The translations under genes and the position numbers were made by a program. 64,000 nt of DNA from Cyathus striatus (taxonomy: Eukaryota; Basidiomycota; Agaricomycetes; Agaricales; Nidulariaceae): contig JAOVFP010000008.1 in the NCBI GenBank assembly GCA_025738555.1, forward strand, positions 2,046,001 through 2,110,000, written 5' to 3'. Below the pieces are notes generated by a model that was not told the origin of the DNA, did not search any database, and saw nothing but the letters and a program-made list of their open reading frames with translations. Each line of letters opens with the position of its first letter. The first letter of the stretch is position 1. Below are positions 23,880 to 35,105 of this stretch, one piece after another.

Positions 23880-26265
23880 ACCCACCCTCTTCTTCTCCTC
23901 CTCCTCCTCCTCCTCCTCCTACCCACTCACAGCCCTTTGTGTGCACCAGCATGAGTAAACGATATGCCAATGTCGTCAGTGCATCCTTGAGAGGATCTGA
24001 TAAGACCTATGAGGGCAGGGTATGCCATGGTTGAAGTTATAGGCAGTGGTGGATATCGACGTATGTCTTTGTGTCACCCCCTCCCTCCTCCCAACTCATC
24101 CTATTACAATAAAGAATATTTTGTGCAGTAAACACATAAGAGCACTGCATAGCAACATGCAAGCACATCCTCATAACAGATGACACAACCCCCAAAGAGT
24201 GGCAAAATAGTCAAAAAGGAAATGCATGTCCACACAAACATACGACACAAGTACATCCTAGAATTATCAACAGGGTTGTTAAGCATATTTACGAGTCATG
24301 ATTTTATATGCTTATGGAGCTTGCAGCTGGGGGGATTTGTTTGATAAGATTGGTGCATTGTTCATTCTGAGAGATGGATGGGGAGGTGCTGATGGGTGGC
24401 TGGCAGATCTGGATGTGGTGTAGGAGAAGAAGTAGCACAGCATTACTTGTTAGAAGTGATCTGACACTTCTCTGATGACTAATGAACCTTAGGTAGACTT
24501 AGGTAGACTTAGGTAAACTTAGGTACTGGATCTGGGTTGGGACCTTGGTTGGACCCTTGGACCTAGGTTGGACCCTTAGACCCTTGGACTTTAGTAGATA
24601 AGCCAGTAGTATATAATCCTGAGGTCCTACAGTGGCAATCCCCACTTGCTCACTGACCATTGGACTTCAGGTAAGCTGTACACATACTACTTCAATCTAA
24701 TACTTGCTCACTGTACATTGGACTTCAGACCCTATTGTGTCTCTCTCAGTCCTGCAGGTCACTGCCCTGGTTGTACATCTCACATTACTTTAACCAACTT
24801 ATTTCCAGGATGGTACATCATACCTCCCCCTTCTCCTCCCCACCCCCACCTCATACAAAGTACAGGACTACATCCACAAACAAGGGATATACCACCATGA
24901 CCTCAAACCAGAAAATCTCCTGCTGGATGCAGCAGGAACCCTCAAATCTCCAATTTTGGCCTCTCATCCATCTTCAAGCTCAGCAAAAAGACGAGGTTAC
25001 TAAGTAAGAAATGTGGAAGTCTTCCATACATTGCTCCTGAAGTGTGTTTTTTCTTTCTTTTATGGCATGAGGATGAGGAGGAGTGCTAATTTATGCATAT
25101 GATGTTATTTGGCTTTACCACAGTTGAACAAGGATGAACCATATGCTGCTGAGCCTGTGGATGTTTGGAACATAGGTGTTGTTTTGTTTACACTTATAGT
25201 TGGCAGTGCATGTTCCTCCCTCCCTCTCTTTACTCTCTGCAGGTGCTGATGTGGATGATATGTAGATACACCATGGGATGAACTGACCCTCTACAGTCCC
25301 GAATTCTGCCACTGTGTGAGTGGGTCCATTTTTCATGATGACCCATGGAATCAGATTAGCAAGACTGTGTTATGTTTGTCCTTTGTCTTTGTCTTGGGGT
25401 GCATGTGATAGATGACTTATGTGCATTGGCATAGCATTGATATGTGGGATGTTGGCTGTAGATCCGAGTGAGAGAATGATGCTGGCTGAGGTGTTTCAGC
25501 ATCCTTGGTGTTTATTGTTCATCCCTTCCTTCCTCCCACCATTCACCTCTCCTTACTTATGTATGATACCAGACCAAGTCAACTGGCTAACCAACCATGG
25601 GTGCTAGCAGATAAACTTACAGCTTCACTACGTGTGAATGGTAATTTGGGGTTGGCTGCTCCCAATCTATCCCAGTGTGTCTTTCTTTCTTTCTCTTTGT
25701 TAAGAAGGGAAACTGATGGTGTGTTACAGAAGTAGTGAGAAAGATGACAGCAGTGATACAATTATGCATTCTGCAACATGTGGGTTGCAGTTTACTCAGA
25801 CTCTTATGTTATTCATGCATCTCCCTTCCTTTCTCCCTCCCTCCTTATAGTTACCTTTACCCCTCAGTTACAAACACAATCAGGAACCCGCGACACACCA
25901 CACCTCACAAGATTCTATGCCTCTCTTGGCCCTACCCTCCTCATCTCACTCATCAAGGAGACACTAGAACTTATGGGAGTGTCGACAAAGGGTCCGGAGG
26001 AAGATGAGCAGAAGATGAGGTTGCGGATTGGGGGTTGGGACACAAGGAGGGTGCAGTTTAAGGGGTGGGTTTGGGTTGAGAGGTTTTTGTATAGGGAGGT
26101 TGAGGGTTCATTTTGTGTTTTTGCAAGGGATGTTGTGAGTTTCATTCATTCTTTCTTTCTTTGGGGTGGAGAGGGCTGATGGTTGGACAGGGAAATCCAA
26201 TTTCATGGCATAAAATTTGGAAGTCAGTTATTCTGTCACCCATTGTAGAGCCACATGAGGGATAT
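23880..26265 (+). pseudogene. chk1: CHK1-like protein kinase pseudogene
   Basis: Pieces in order match a Chk1-type checkpoint kinase: a glycine-loop-like VEVIGSGGY near 24030, [20 protein letters not shown] (24865-24925), GSLPYIAPE (25018-25042), and after an intron LNKDEPYAAEPVDVWNIGVV (25124-25190). TPWDELTLYSPEF and SIFHDDPWNQIS follow (about 25269-25360), then LAVDPSERMMLAEVFQHPWC (25449-25510). The C-terminal regulatory region has FYASLGPTLLISLIKETL (25914-25970), RLRIGGWDTRRVQFKGW and NPISWHKIWKSVILSPIVEP (26194-26255). Damage: HRD has become HHD, the DFG Asp codon appears as AAT, and a one-base deletion at that point shifts frame. The N-lobe between 24060 and 24650 is not recognisable and is replaced by repeats. 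A catalytically dead relic. Confidence 0.8.
24480..24600. repeat. Short direct repeats within the CHK1-like relic
   Basis: Tandem CTTAGGTAGA (about four units, 24489-24530) followed by several GGTTGGACCCTTGGAC-like units (24535-24590). These lie where the kinase N-lobe coding sequence would be expected, so they may mark an insertion. Confidence 0.6.
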
Positions 26266-26531
26266 GTTGTATATAGTGTCTTTGTAGATATTAGATTGGA
26301 TTTTGGTTGGAGGTTCATTGTGGTCTCAATTGCTAGTATCGAAACATCTCATTCATCAAATACTCCAACATGATAGTACTATTACTCGACAAAGCAACCG
26401 CAACCGCGGATATAACTCAACATACTTTTCCCCGTTCTACTCCCCATCTACCCTACCCTACGCACCCCGAACAAAATGCGCAGCAGGACCCATACCCCGC
26501 ATCACACCAACATTAGCTACATTCAGTACCA

Positions 26532-27714
26532 TCAGCTTTCCTCCATAGTAGAACCGAGGAAGAACGTACTGGCTCTGCGCTTCCGCCTCTTCCCCTTAGA
26601 TTTGGATGTACCTTTGAGAGCTAGAACGCGCTCGAGGAATTTCTTGTTCTTTTTGGGTTGTGCGGTTGGTTTGGGGCGGGATTATGTAGTTGTTGTGAGG
26701 GTGCGGAGGATTCAGGATCTGGGGAGTTAGGGTTAGTTTGCGAGCAAGGAGGGGGGGAAAGAGATAACAGCGGAGGTGGAGGGGGGAGAAAGGGAGGGGT
26801 GACTAAAGGGCGGGGAGAAGGAGGGGGAAAGGGGGAGGAAGGGGAAAAGGAAAGAAGAAAGGGCGGGGAGAAGAAGGGGAAGGATGAGGAGATAAGAGGG
26901 GGGGTAAGAGGGAGGGGGCAGGGGCGAAAGGGGACGGGGAAGACAAAGGGAAGGAGGAGACACATACCCAAGGACAACATCCTTAGCACTCGCACCAGTC
27001 TTCCTCTTCTTCCTCCCCCTCCCCCTCGCTTCACCCTCTACATTCCCAGCAGCTACAACAGCCTTAGCCTTCGGAGCAAACGCAGCAGTAAACAAATCAT
27101 CGGGCAAATGAGTCGGATTTATCTTGTGCTTCGTCGCCGTAGGCGGCGACGGCGGAGCTTCGGTATCATCGTCAGAATCCATACCAAACACAGTGAATTC
27201 TTCCTCTTCCTCTTTGTCGTCCTCGTCTACGAGGATGATAGAGTCAACATCAGAGTGCTCTATCCCACTATCGTCTTCGTCAGTTGGGCCAGAGCCATCT
27301 TCGTCAGGTTCCACATCGAAATCGTCCTCGTCAAAGCCCAAATCAGCAAAAGTGAACCCTTCCCCGTCGACAGATTCAGACTCCAGCTCTCCTCATAACA
27401 CGTTCCATGCGCGCCATAAGTTCATCTTCTGATTCTGCTGTCTTCCCTTTATCCATCGCCATTCTTCCCTTCCTTCCCACCCTTACTCCTCTCCTTCTAC
27501 TCCTTCTGCTCCTTCAACTTCCGATCCCTCTCCCTATTCAGCTCCTCGGTCTTCTCCTCGAGCGCCTTCTGCGCTTTTTCACCGCTTCCTCGTGCAGCCA
27601 TGCGCTCTTTTTGGACGTGGAGAGCGATACGGCCTCTGGTGCCTCGTCCAAGTACACGTCTGAGTCGCTCGCTGAGTCGTGTTTTGCGAGTTTGGATTTG
27701 GGTGATTTCGCCAT
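26532..27714 (-). pseudogene. Probable U3 snoRNA-associated (Utp16/Bud21-like) gene, frameshifted
   Basis: The start is the ATG at 27714. The N-terminus has the acidic/EAPEAVSLSTSKKSA pattern typical of the U3 snoRNA-associated family, followed by a lysine-rich helix that needs a one-base correction near 27580 and meets a TAG near 27505. After another one-base shift near 27395 a long acidic frame follows (GFTFADLGFDEDDFDVEP, then DDxxIEHSDVDSIILVDEDD). It ends in a basic RGRGRKKRKTG motif at an apparent GTATGT donor near 26968. The following 'intron' is a polypurine tract. The last exon carries KKFLERVLALKGTSKSKGKRR and stops at 26532. The family is a nucleolar ribosome-biogenesis factor. Assignment is by motif memory; the frameshifts are seen directly. 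Confidence 0.55.
26745..26975. repeat. 230-bp polypurine/polypyrimidine tract
   Basis: The plus strand is nearly all G and A (GGAGGGGGGAGAAAGGGAGG-type), with few interruptions. It lies inside the apparent intron of the minus-strand U3-associated-like gene. Long ORFs crossing it on both strands are low-complexity artefacts. Confidence 0.85.
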
Positions 27715-28139
27715 TGTGTTAGGGCGAGCGGGCGGGAGGGTGGTAAGACGGTTATGGAGGAAGACTAGGAAAAGGAGGGAGAGGAGAGAGATCTTTAGCA
27801 TGGGAGGAGTTCGGATGGGTTTTTTATGATGACAGCTTCGCCGTACATGAACCAGACTAGAGGTGCTTGAGTTCCGAGAAGAGGATGAATGATTCTAGGG
27901 AGCCAAACTGAACTTCCAATCATAGTAGCGATAAGGCGTGCACTTGGTATTGGACTCAGCTCCCTTCCTGCTGCAAGGGGAAAAGTGCGATAGCGATGGT
28001 GTTCATTCTCGAGCCTCGACTCTGAAGTGAGAGTGTCGTTGATCGCTCGAGTCAAGCTCGAGTGGGCGTACCTGCCACATGAGGAAAAGACAGGCGAGAG
28101 GGGTATCTGCGGTTTGTCTGCAGTCATTTCTGGAGATGG

Positions 28140-29500
28140 CGTGAGTACAGTCAAAATATGGCGGAAGAGAAAAGGAAGAGGATGAAGAGTGGAGGAATAA
28201 GGGAAGGGGGCAGAGTCGAAGAGGTGGAACATGCCTTGCTGACCAGAGCCATTCATCATCCCAGCGCATCTACTGCTGGCATCCCTCTACCGACTTCACC
28301 GGTGAAGCATGCAACTCCACCCCCCAAACTCCTCATTCCACCGAGATGCAACGTACACCCTGTTGCGTCGCACGCCGGACAGATGTATGGTACTGGGTTT
28401 GTCCTCTTCAGATTCGATCTGAGTACATGTGCGAGTGTTGCTGCGGATAGAAAGGATTAGCGTCAGTTCGTAAAGAATAAGGGAGGATATAAAGGGGGAG
28501 GGAAGGGGTGAAGAGGGTGAAGAGAGGAAAGGACGGAAGTGAACGGAGGGAGGGAGAGGGAATGGAACGGAGGGAGAGAGCTGCAGTGTGCACTCACAGA
28601 GGACACAAGTACTAGCTTCTTCCCTGATAACATCGAAATGAAGACCATGCACATGCGTAGAGTAACCAATGATCTTGAGGTAGTTGAGGGTTTTGAGTAC
28701 ACCCAGCCCGGTTGGCTCGACAGAAACCGCAATGCACGTCCGTGTACAGGTAGATAGTTCGACTACTGGCAGGCATGTACTATGGTGAGTTGGTGAGGGA
28801 GTACTTGCAGTTATGGGTAGGACTGAGTAGGGCAGTGGGAAGGGGGTACCAGCGCAAGAGGTGCCACGGTGGGGTACGTGATAGTGCGAAGGGGTGAGGG
28901 TCGGAGACCGAAACGTCAGGCGCATGGGAAACGCCGGAATTCCACATTCCGCCGAATTCGGTGGGAATTCATTTATGTGAGCAGAATTGCTGCAGAGTCT
29001 CGCTAGGCCACTGGAACAATAGTATCAGGATACAGAAAGTAGGCTAGAAGACTTGCACTGCTTGTGCACCACAGTAAGCCTTCTTGGAAATGACATGCTA
29101 TTGCTAATCAGTGCGAAGTATTCTTGTTTCTACTTCAGTACAACTGCTATTGCATATGAACTGAATTATAAAATTCACTCGGTTTAGGTTTGATTAGTAG
29201 TATGTTTAGAAATAAAGCCTGTGCAAAGCCTGTGCGAGTACACGAGTTGAGGATGGCATATTACTACATGCGTATACTAGGGTGCACGTATCTTTAGCAC
29301 TGCCTCGTTGTGAGCGTGAGGACATTCAGCCTCGTTTCAATCGACACTATCACCCAATAAGTAGGCTGTTGGAACGTGAAAGCCATCAGCTGATGACTAA
29401 TGAAGAAGTTGAACTGCATCATTAGCTGTTCATCTTTCTAATTTTAGATCGACATCAAAGCAAATGCAATTCGCCCATCTAATTCTGGATTGACATGCAC
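28140..29500. other. Intergenic and relic DNA upstream of the NACHT gene
   Basis: Contains the second copy of the duplicated segment described at 22860-23120 (about 28190-28330) and G/A-rich stretches (28480-28590). No intact gene is seen. Composition becomes AT-rich again from about 29000. Confidence 0.4.
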
Positions 29501-29530
29501 GCACAGCATGTTTGATAAGACCACCGTCAA

Positions 29531-29540
29531 TATATATAAG
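29531..29540 (+). promoter_or_regulatory. TATA box of the NACHT-WD40 gene
   Basis: TATATATAAG lies about 75 bp upstream of the ATG at 29615, in a suitable position for an RNA polymerase II core promoter with a short leader. Confidence 0.55.
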
Positions 29541-29614
29541 GGTCGTTAGATGTAAGAATCCTCCCCTCCATTCATATACGTTACAAGGAACACAACATGC
29601 ACAACTAAACAGCA

Positions 29615-32528
29615 ATGTCTCAACCATTGCAAAAAATCACAAACCAAAAAGGTGAAACCTCTCGCTCTCTCGATACCGAAGGGAATCATGCTCCGCTTTC
29701 TTATGTACAAGGGGAAGATCATTCCCTTCAAACAGATAATGAAGTATCAAGTGCTATGTTGTCCAGTGCACCACAGATGGCATCTATAACAATTGTAAGC
29801 CCAGCTTAAGTAATTTGGTTACTAGATTTCTGTCTTACATATAGCAGGAGAAAAATACTATTAGTATGGGGCCTCAAGTATTTCCAGGAGCTACTGGAAA
29901 TATCAACATAAATGATCATGCAATAGTTAACAATGCATCTTCAATGACTAATATTTATCAGAACATGTCCAAAGAACACAATGATTTATTAGCAGAGAAA
30001 TTGAATCCTACCTTTGGTGCTGCTTATAATTCAAATGAAAGGGAAAAAGCAACTGGATGTATCACTGGTACTCGTGTGGATCTGCTGCAAGAAATTGATA
30101 ATTGGATTGCTTCATCCAACAAAGCATCTATCTACTGGCTTTCTGGGCTTGCAGGAACTGGAAAATCTACTGTAGCACATAGTGTTGCAAATAAATATCA
30201 AAAGAATGGAGCTTCTTTCTTCTTTTCCAGGGATCACTTAAACAGGAGTGAGTCTTCAAATGTAATTAAAACTCTGGCATACCAACTTGGAGCTCAACTT
30301 CCATCACTGAAACAAAAGTTACTGGAAATTAATCTTTCAATTCTCCACTCAACCTTTTCAATGCAGCTGGAGAAGCTTATATTGAATCCAATTGTAGATA
30401 TGAAAGAAGATTTAAAAAATATTACAATAGTGATTGTACTGGATGCACTGGATGAATGTCAGCAAGACATGCAAGCACACATTATCAAAGTGTTAGCTGA
30501 CAATCTCAGCAAGTGCACCTTTCCAATCAAATTCTTTGTTACCAGTCGACCTGAAGCATCTCTTGAATATATATTCCAAACTAAAACAGTGGAATCCTTG
30601 ACAAATCCTTTTGTTTTGCATAATATTGAAAAAGAAAAGGTCAATGCTGATATTAGATTGTACATAGAACATGAGATTAATGAAATGCCAATTGAGAAGC
30701 CATGGCCAAAGCCAAATGAAATGAGTGAACTAATTGACATTTGTTCTGGATTATTTATTGTGGCAACTACAGCAATGAAATTCATTAATTCTGGCCAGGG
30801 AGTTGGAGTGCAGAACAAATTAATATTAATTCTTAATCACAAATATGTGAAAGTAAATAACAAGAATGCATATGAAGCACTAGATAACATGTATATGCAA
30901 ATCCTGTTACTAGCTTCACAATCATCATGCTGGAAAGAAGACATATTTCAATCTATTGTGGCAATTATTATTTTAGGTTTTAACAACCTGACCATTCAAG
31001 GTATATTGCAAATTCTAAGTTTAAATCATGATGATAATGCCATTTATGAGATCCTTCACAATCTGAAAGCAGTACTACTTGTTCCACCATATAATTCAAA
31101 TCTTCCAATTCATGCATTTCATTTATCATTCCATGATTTTCTTACCAATTCAGAAAGATGTTCAGATACAAGATTTTACATTGACACAAAACAACATCAC
31201 ACACATATTGCAATATATTGTTTGCATACACTTATGAGCATTCTCAAAGTAAATATTTGCAATGTTGAGGACATGACCACAGCAAATAAATATATATCTA
31301 TTCCTGATACAATGACAGATGGGGTTGGTTATGCTGCTACATACTGGATTTTCCATCTGCAAGAAGGATTACTAGATAAAAATCTGAAACAGCTGGTAAC
31401 TACCTTTATATTAAAGTACTTATTGCAATGGCTTGAAGTTATATCACTATATGGTCAACTGCAAAGAGCACTAGAAGGTGTAAGACTCCTAAAAAATCTG
31501 CCAGTGAGTATAACTTTTCATTAATACTTATTTTTTCTAATCAATTAATTTAGTTTAATTTCATACCCCAATGTGTGGAGTTATTGAATGATTCTGAGAA
31601 CTTTATTCTGCATAACTATGAGATAATTAAAGACCATGCATTGCAAATTTACCAAACTGCACTTTTATTTACTCCACAAGAAACTTTGTTGTATAAGACA
31701 TATCAAGCCCAATTAAAAACAGTAAAAGTTATTCAAGGATACAACAAGTACTGGGATCCATGTGTACAGGTCCTTGAAGGCCATTCAGACTGGGTTGGCT
31801 CAGTTGCCATCTCACAGGATGGGACAACTATTGTTTCTGGCTCAGGTGACAACACAGTCAGAGTGTGGAATTCATATAGTGGAAAACTTCTCAATGAGCT
31901 AAAAGGCCATTCAGACTGGGTCAGGTCAGTTGCCATCTCACAGGATGGGACAACTATTGTTTCTGGCTCATGTGACAACACAGTTAGAGTGTGGAATTCA
32001 CATAGTGGAAAACTTTTCAATGGGCTAAAAGGCCATTCACACTGTGTCAACTCAGTTGCCATCTCACAGGATGGGACAACTATTGTTTCTGGCTCACATG
32101 ACAACACAGTCAGAGTGTGGAGTGTTCAAAATCGCAACTGTGTACATGTTTGGTATCTAAATAATATTGTAACACTGGTCAGGTTTAATATTGATCAAAA
32201 CTGTATTGTTGTCAATAACAATAAGGTTTTTTCCATCTCAACATTCACTGAGCTAGATCCCTTTTATGAATTATTTGACACTTCTTTGAATCTGATTGTA
32301 GATAACTGGGTTTTAAAAACAGGAATGAGATTATTTTGGCTTCCTACTTCTTTTAGACCTACAGATTCATATGCAGCAGTGCTGAACAATATTACAGTTG
32401 CTATTGGGACAAATTCAGGAAGAGTTGTCATAATTTCTCTAAGTCCTGATAAATGGGAATCTGTTACAGTGACCAAGAAGAATAAAGTTGAGAAATTTTT
32501 AGCAAACATTTTAAAGTTAAAGAAATAG
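29615..32528 (+). CDS. NACHT-WD40 repeat protein (NLR-like)
   Basis: A three-exon gene: 29615-29794, 29845-31503 and 31554-32528. Both introns are 50 nt, phase 0, with GTAAGC...ATAG and GTGAGT...TTTAG ends. The predicted protein is about 937 aa. Residues 1-125 are low-complexity with no known effector domain. A NACHT P-loop follows (WLSGLAGTGKST, near residue 160) and a Walker B-type IVIVLDALDECQQ near 255. The helical C-terminal half of the NACHT module ends near residue 610. Three near-identical 42-residue WD40 repeats (GHSDWV...SGSxDNTVRVW) occupy about 690-805, and degenerate repeats run to the end. Such proteins are STAND NTPases implicated in fungal non-self recognition and programmed cell death. 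No lesion was seen, making this the best candidate for an expressed gene in the window. Its tail is duplicated at 41701-42732. Confidence 0.92.
31770..32125 (+). repeat. Three near-identical 126-bp WD40-coding repeats
   Basis: The units beginning near 31770, 31902 and 32028 share long identical stretches such as TCAGTTGCCATCTCACAGG and GGGACAACTATTGTTTCTGG. Differences cluster at a few codons (after GHS, after WV, and the residue before DNTVRVW). Confidence 0.92.
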
Positions 32529-34410
32529 CCCAATCTTCAGTCAAGGTTCCATGTATTCATACTATTAGTTCCAATATATCCTGTCTTTCAATTCATCAGA
32601 CAATTTCTAACTATGCTACTTGTAGGTTGCTTTTTGATATCTCTACCTGCTATCTGTTATTCCCTTACAATTGTTTTTTACTGAGTAACATAGTCTTCCA
32701 TTGTGAAGGAATTAACTCAAGGACAAGTGAAAAGTAACTTCCTAGAACATTGTAGTTAGTAAAGTAAAATGATATCAAATACTTATTTTGATTAAATTGA
32801 GATTATGTGTAAATGCTTCCTATTGACTTGTAACTCAGAACTCAGAAAATTCACTGTTAAGGTAGCACTTAGTAATTTCCAATACTCTTATGTAAGCATA
32901 TTACATAAATGCCAACAAGCTAAATCTGCAGTTCCTGAAAAAATTATAAATGTTATTAAAAATTATCAATAGTCTATGATGGTCAAAGTTCATTGCAACT
33001 TTTTGCATAAGGTCACAATTTTTTACATGAGGCTAAAAGTCTTTCTTCAGCACAACTTTTTCTCCAGTTGTAGAGGTCCATTTGGTTCTAATAGGTCATG
33101 TTTACTTTAGTTTATGTACTCAATATAAATACCCTCACATATTTGTACTCTGACTCTTACTTTTGCACCCTCATCATAGACAGTAATAACAACTGGTCTG
33201 AAGTATGTTGTGTGCCCTGTAGAGGATAATAACCTCTACACTTTTTTACTTCACCTCTCTTATTGTCTACTCACTCATCTCTTACCTTTGACTGTGATCT
33301 TTTCTGATCACTTATCACCACCAGTGCCTATCACCATCAAGATCAAGGAATGCCTATGGCACTCCTGATGGGTTACCACTGACAATACATTGTTGGAGAG
33401 TATGAAATCCCTATTAGTGATCAAGTTGTGTACTCCACCTGCAGATACAAAACTGACAGAAAGTCATGAATCTTCTAAACAGGAGCTGTCCTTCATGTCC
33501 TCTATGAACATTCTTCATGGGATTTGGTGATGGCCCCATTGGCAAGGGCTTTGGCATTCTCATTTTGTTTTGTTCTACACTTCATAGGGTTTTAGAATAT
33601 GGGGGTGAGTGAACTTTTTTCTTGTCATTGTGGAAAACTTAGACCTCAATTCTCCCTCCAAGCTGTTTGCTCACTTTTCTCTAGCTTCAGGTTTGTTCAT
33701 TTGCACTATAGATTGTACCTGAGGCTTTTACTGGTATTCTTTTTTCTGTTGGACCCATGAGATATCTTGTGGTGTTCTTTCTTTCTGCTTATATCCTTTG
33801 TCACCTTGGTTTCTTTTGTATTTCAGACTTGACACTGGTACATATGAGAAGATGTGTGTCTTAGGTACATGGAGAGGATACTAGTTTTGATGTATGGGAG
33901 TTGGACACACCACTGCAGGAGTTTTGGGGTGTTGTTATTGTATAGCTTCATTTTGTCATGTACAGTGATTTTCTTCTATATGTGGTGAGGTGGAATTTCC
34001 ATTGCTGTGATCTTGGCTGTGAAATATTTTGTTCTCAGTCATAATTGCAAGTCTATTGTCCCTGCAAAGGCTATATTGGCAAATGTAGTTTCAATGGGCT
34101 TGCTGCATGGTCCAAGGTTGCCACTACCTTTTTTTCTCTATACTCATTTATTCTACCAATCCTTGCACTTTCACAGCTCATATTACAAATAGCAGGTCAT
34201 CAAGTCCCCCTTCCACACCACAAATCAAAATAGGTCATCAACTATTCAATGTAACTACTGTCAATTTTTGGAAGTTCCTCTCTATTACCTAATTTTAAGT
34301 CTAAACCACAATGTCTTAACCTGTGTTATCCTTCAGGTATGTTTATCCATCATACAACCAACACATCTTAATGCTCTCATAGATTACTTTAATATACACA
34401 TCTGGCCTCT
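32430..34410 (+). repeat. Source copy of a 2-kb segment duplicated at 41.7-53.0 kb
   Basis: The last about 95 bp of the NACHT-WD40 CDS and about 1.9 kb downstream are repeated, in the same orientation, as 41701-42732 + 50819-51399 + 52628-52976. No gene is recognised in 32529-34267. A TATAAATA box near 33124 occurs in both copies, followed by interrupted short ORFs. Confidence 0.9.
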
Positions 34411-34711
34411 TTCCACTAAAGCAGCTTGTGACACTATGCCTAAATTTTATGCTACACATAGTATCAATCATTCTGCAGGTTACTACATGAACAAAATTAA
34501 AATTCATGCCATCAATTATCAATGCTGCCTTGTTAATGCAACTGTGGAAATCCACTTTGAACTTAATCATTATGAGATTCCCCATATAACTCACAATGGT
34601 ACACCTTACCACCTCTACTCAGCTGATCTGGTAGCAATCTACACTGTCCTTTGTCCTCTTCCTAATATTGTTTCTCCTCCTGCCACATGTAAACCTATCA
34701 CCAAAAAATAA
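34268..34711 (+). CDS. Hypothetical ORF, possible terminal exon
   Basis: A 147-codon open frame with a TATCCTTCAG/GT-like splice context near 34334, so the real coding part may start there (VCLSIIQPTHLNALIDYF). It has no recognisable domain; it contains several His/Cys residues without a clear zinc motif. The second genomic copy (52830-52976) is cut off after about 45 codons. Could be chance. Confidence 0.25.
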   Translation: MEVPLYYLILSLNHNVLTCVILQVCLSIIQPTHLNALIDYFNIHIWPLSTKAACDTMPKFYATHSINHSAGYYMNKIKIHAINYQCCLVNATVEIHFELNHYEIPHITHNGTPYHLYSADLVAIYTVLCPLPNIVSPPATCKPITKK

Positions 34712-35105
34712 AAATAAAATGATCACTCATCTCCTCAACAGAACAAGGGAACATACATTAAAGTCACAAAAACCTGAAAGATTAAAATTTCACACTAGCT
34801 CACTCCATATAATTTGTAAAATGTATTTTATGTATTACTTACTGAGATCAACCAATTGTTTGTACACCAAAACTTGATTTTACATTTACATTACATTTAG
34901 TCTGCTGCAATTGAATCTAACTACATAGACTTGTATGCAGTACATAAGACATTATATGTGCAATGTTTCAAGAGAAAAGAATGAAAAATAAAGCTTTTGT
35001 ATATATTTTCCTGTTTTTGAGGGTTTTCGGATCATATCAGTCCCTTGTACAGTGTCACACCTAGCATGACAGGCACATAACAGCAATAACAATACATGAT
35101 CTCTG
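34712..35105. other. No gene seen
   Basis: AT-rich intergenic DNA up to the next TIR element. Nothing supportable. Confidence 0.4.

Noticed and set aside
26621..27034. Minus-strand Pro/Ser-rich ORFs
   Set aside because: Translation of the polypyrimidine strand of the intron; no protein-like sequence.
26658..27398. Plus-strand ORF of 246 codons
   Set aside because: It runs through the polypurine tract and is antisense to the acidic exon of the U3-associated-like gene. Low-complexity artefact.
31733..32107. Minus-strand ORF opposite the WD40 repeats
   Set aside because: It mirrors the repeat unit antisense to a clear coding frame.
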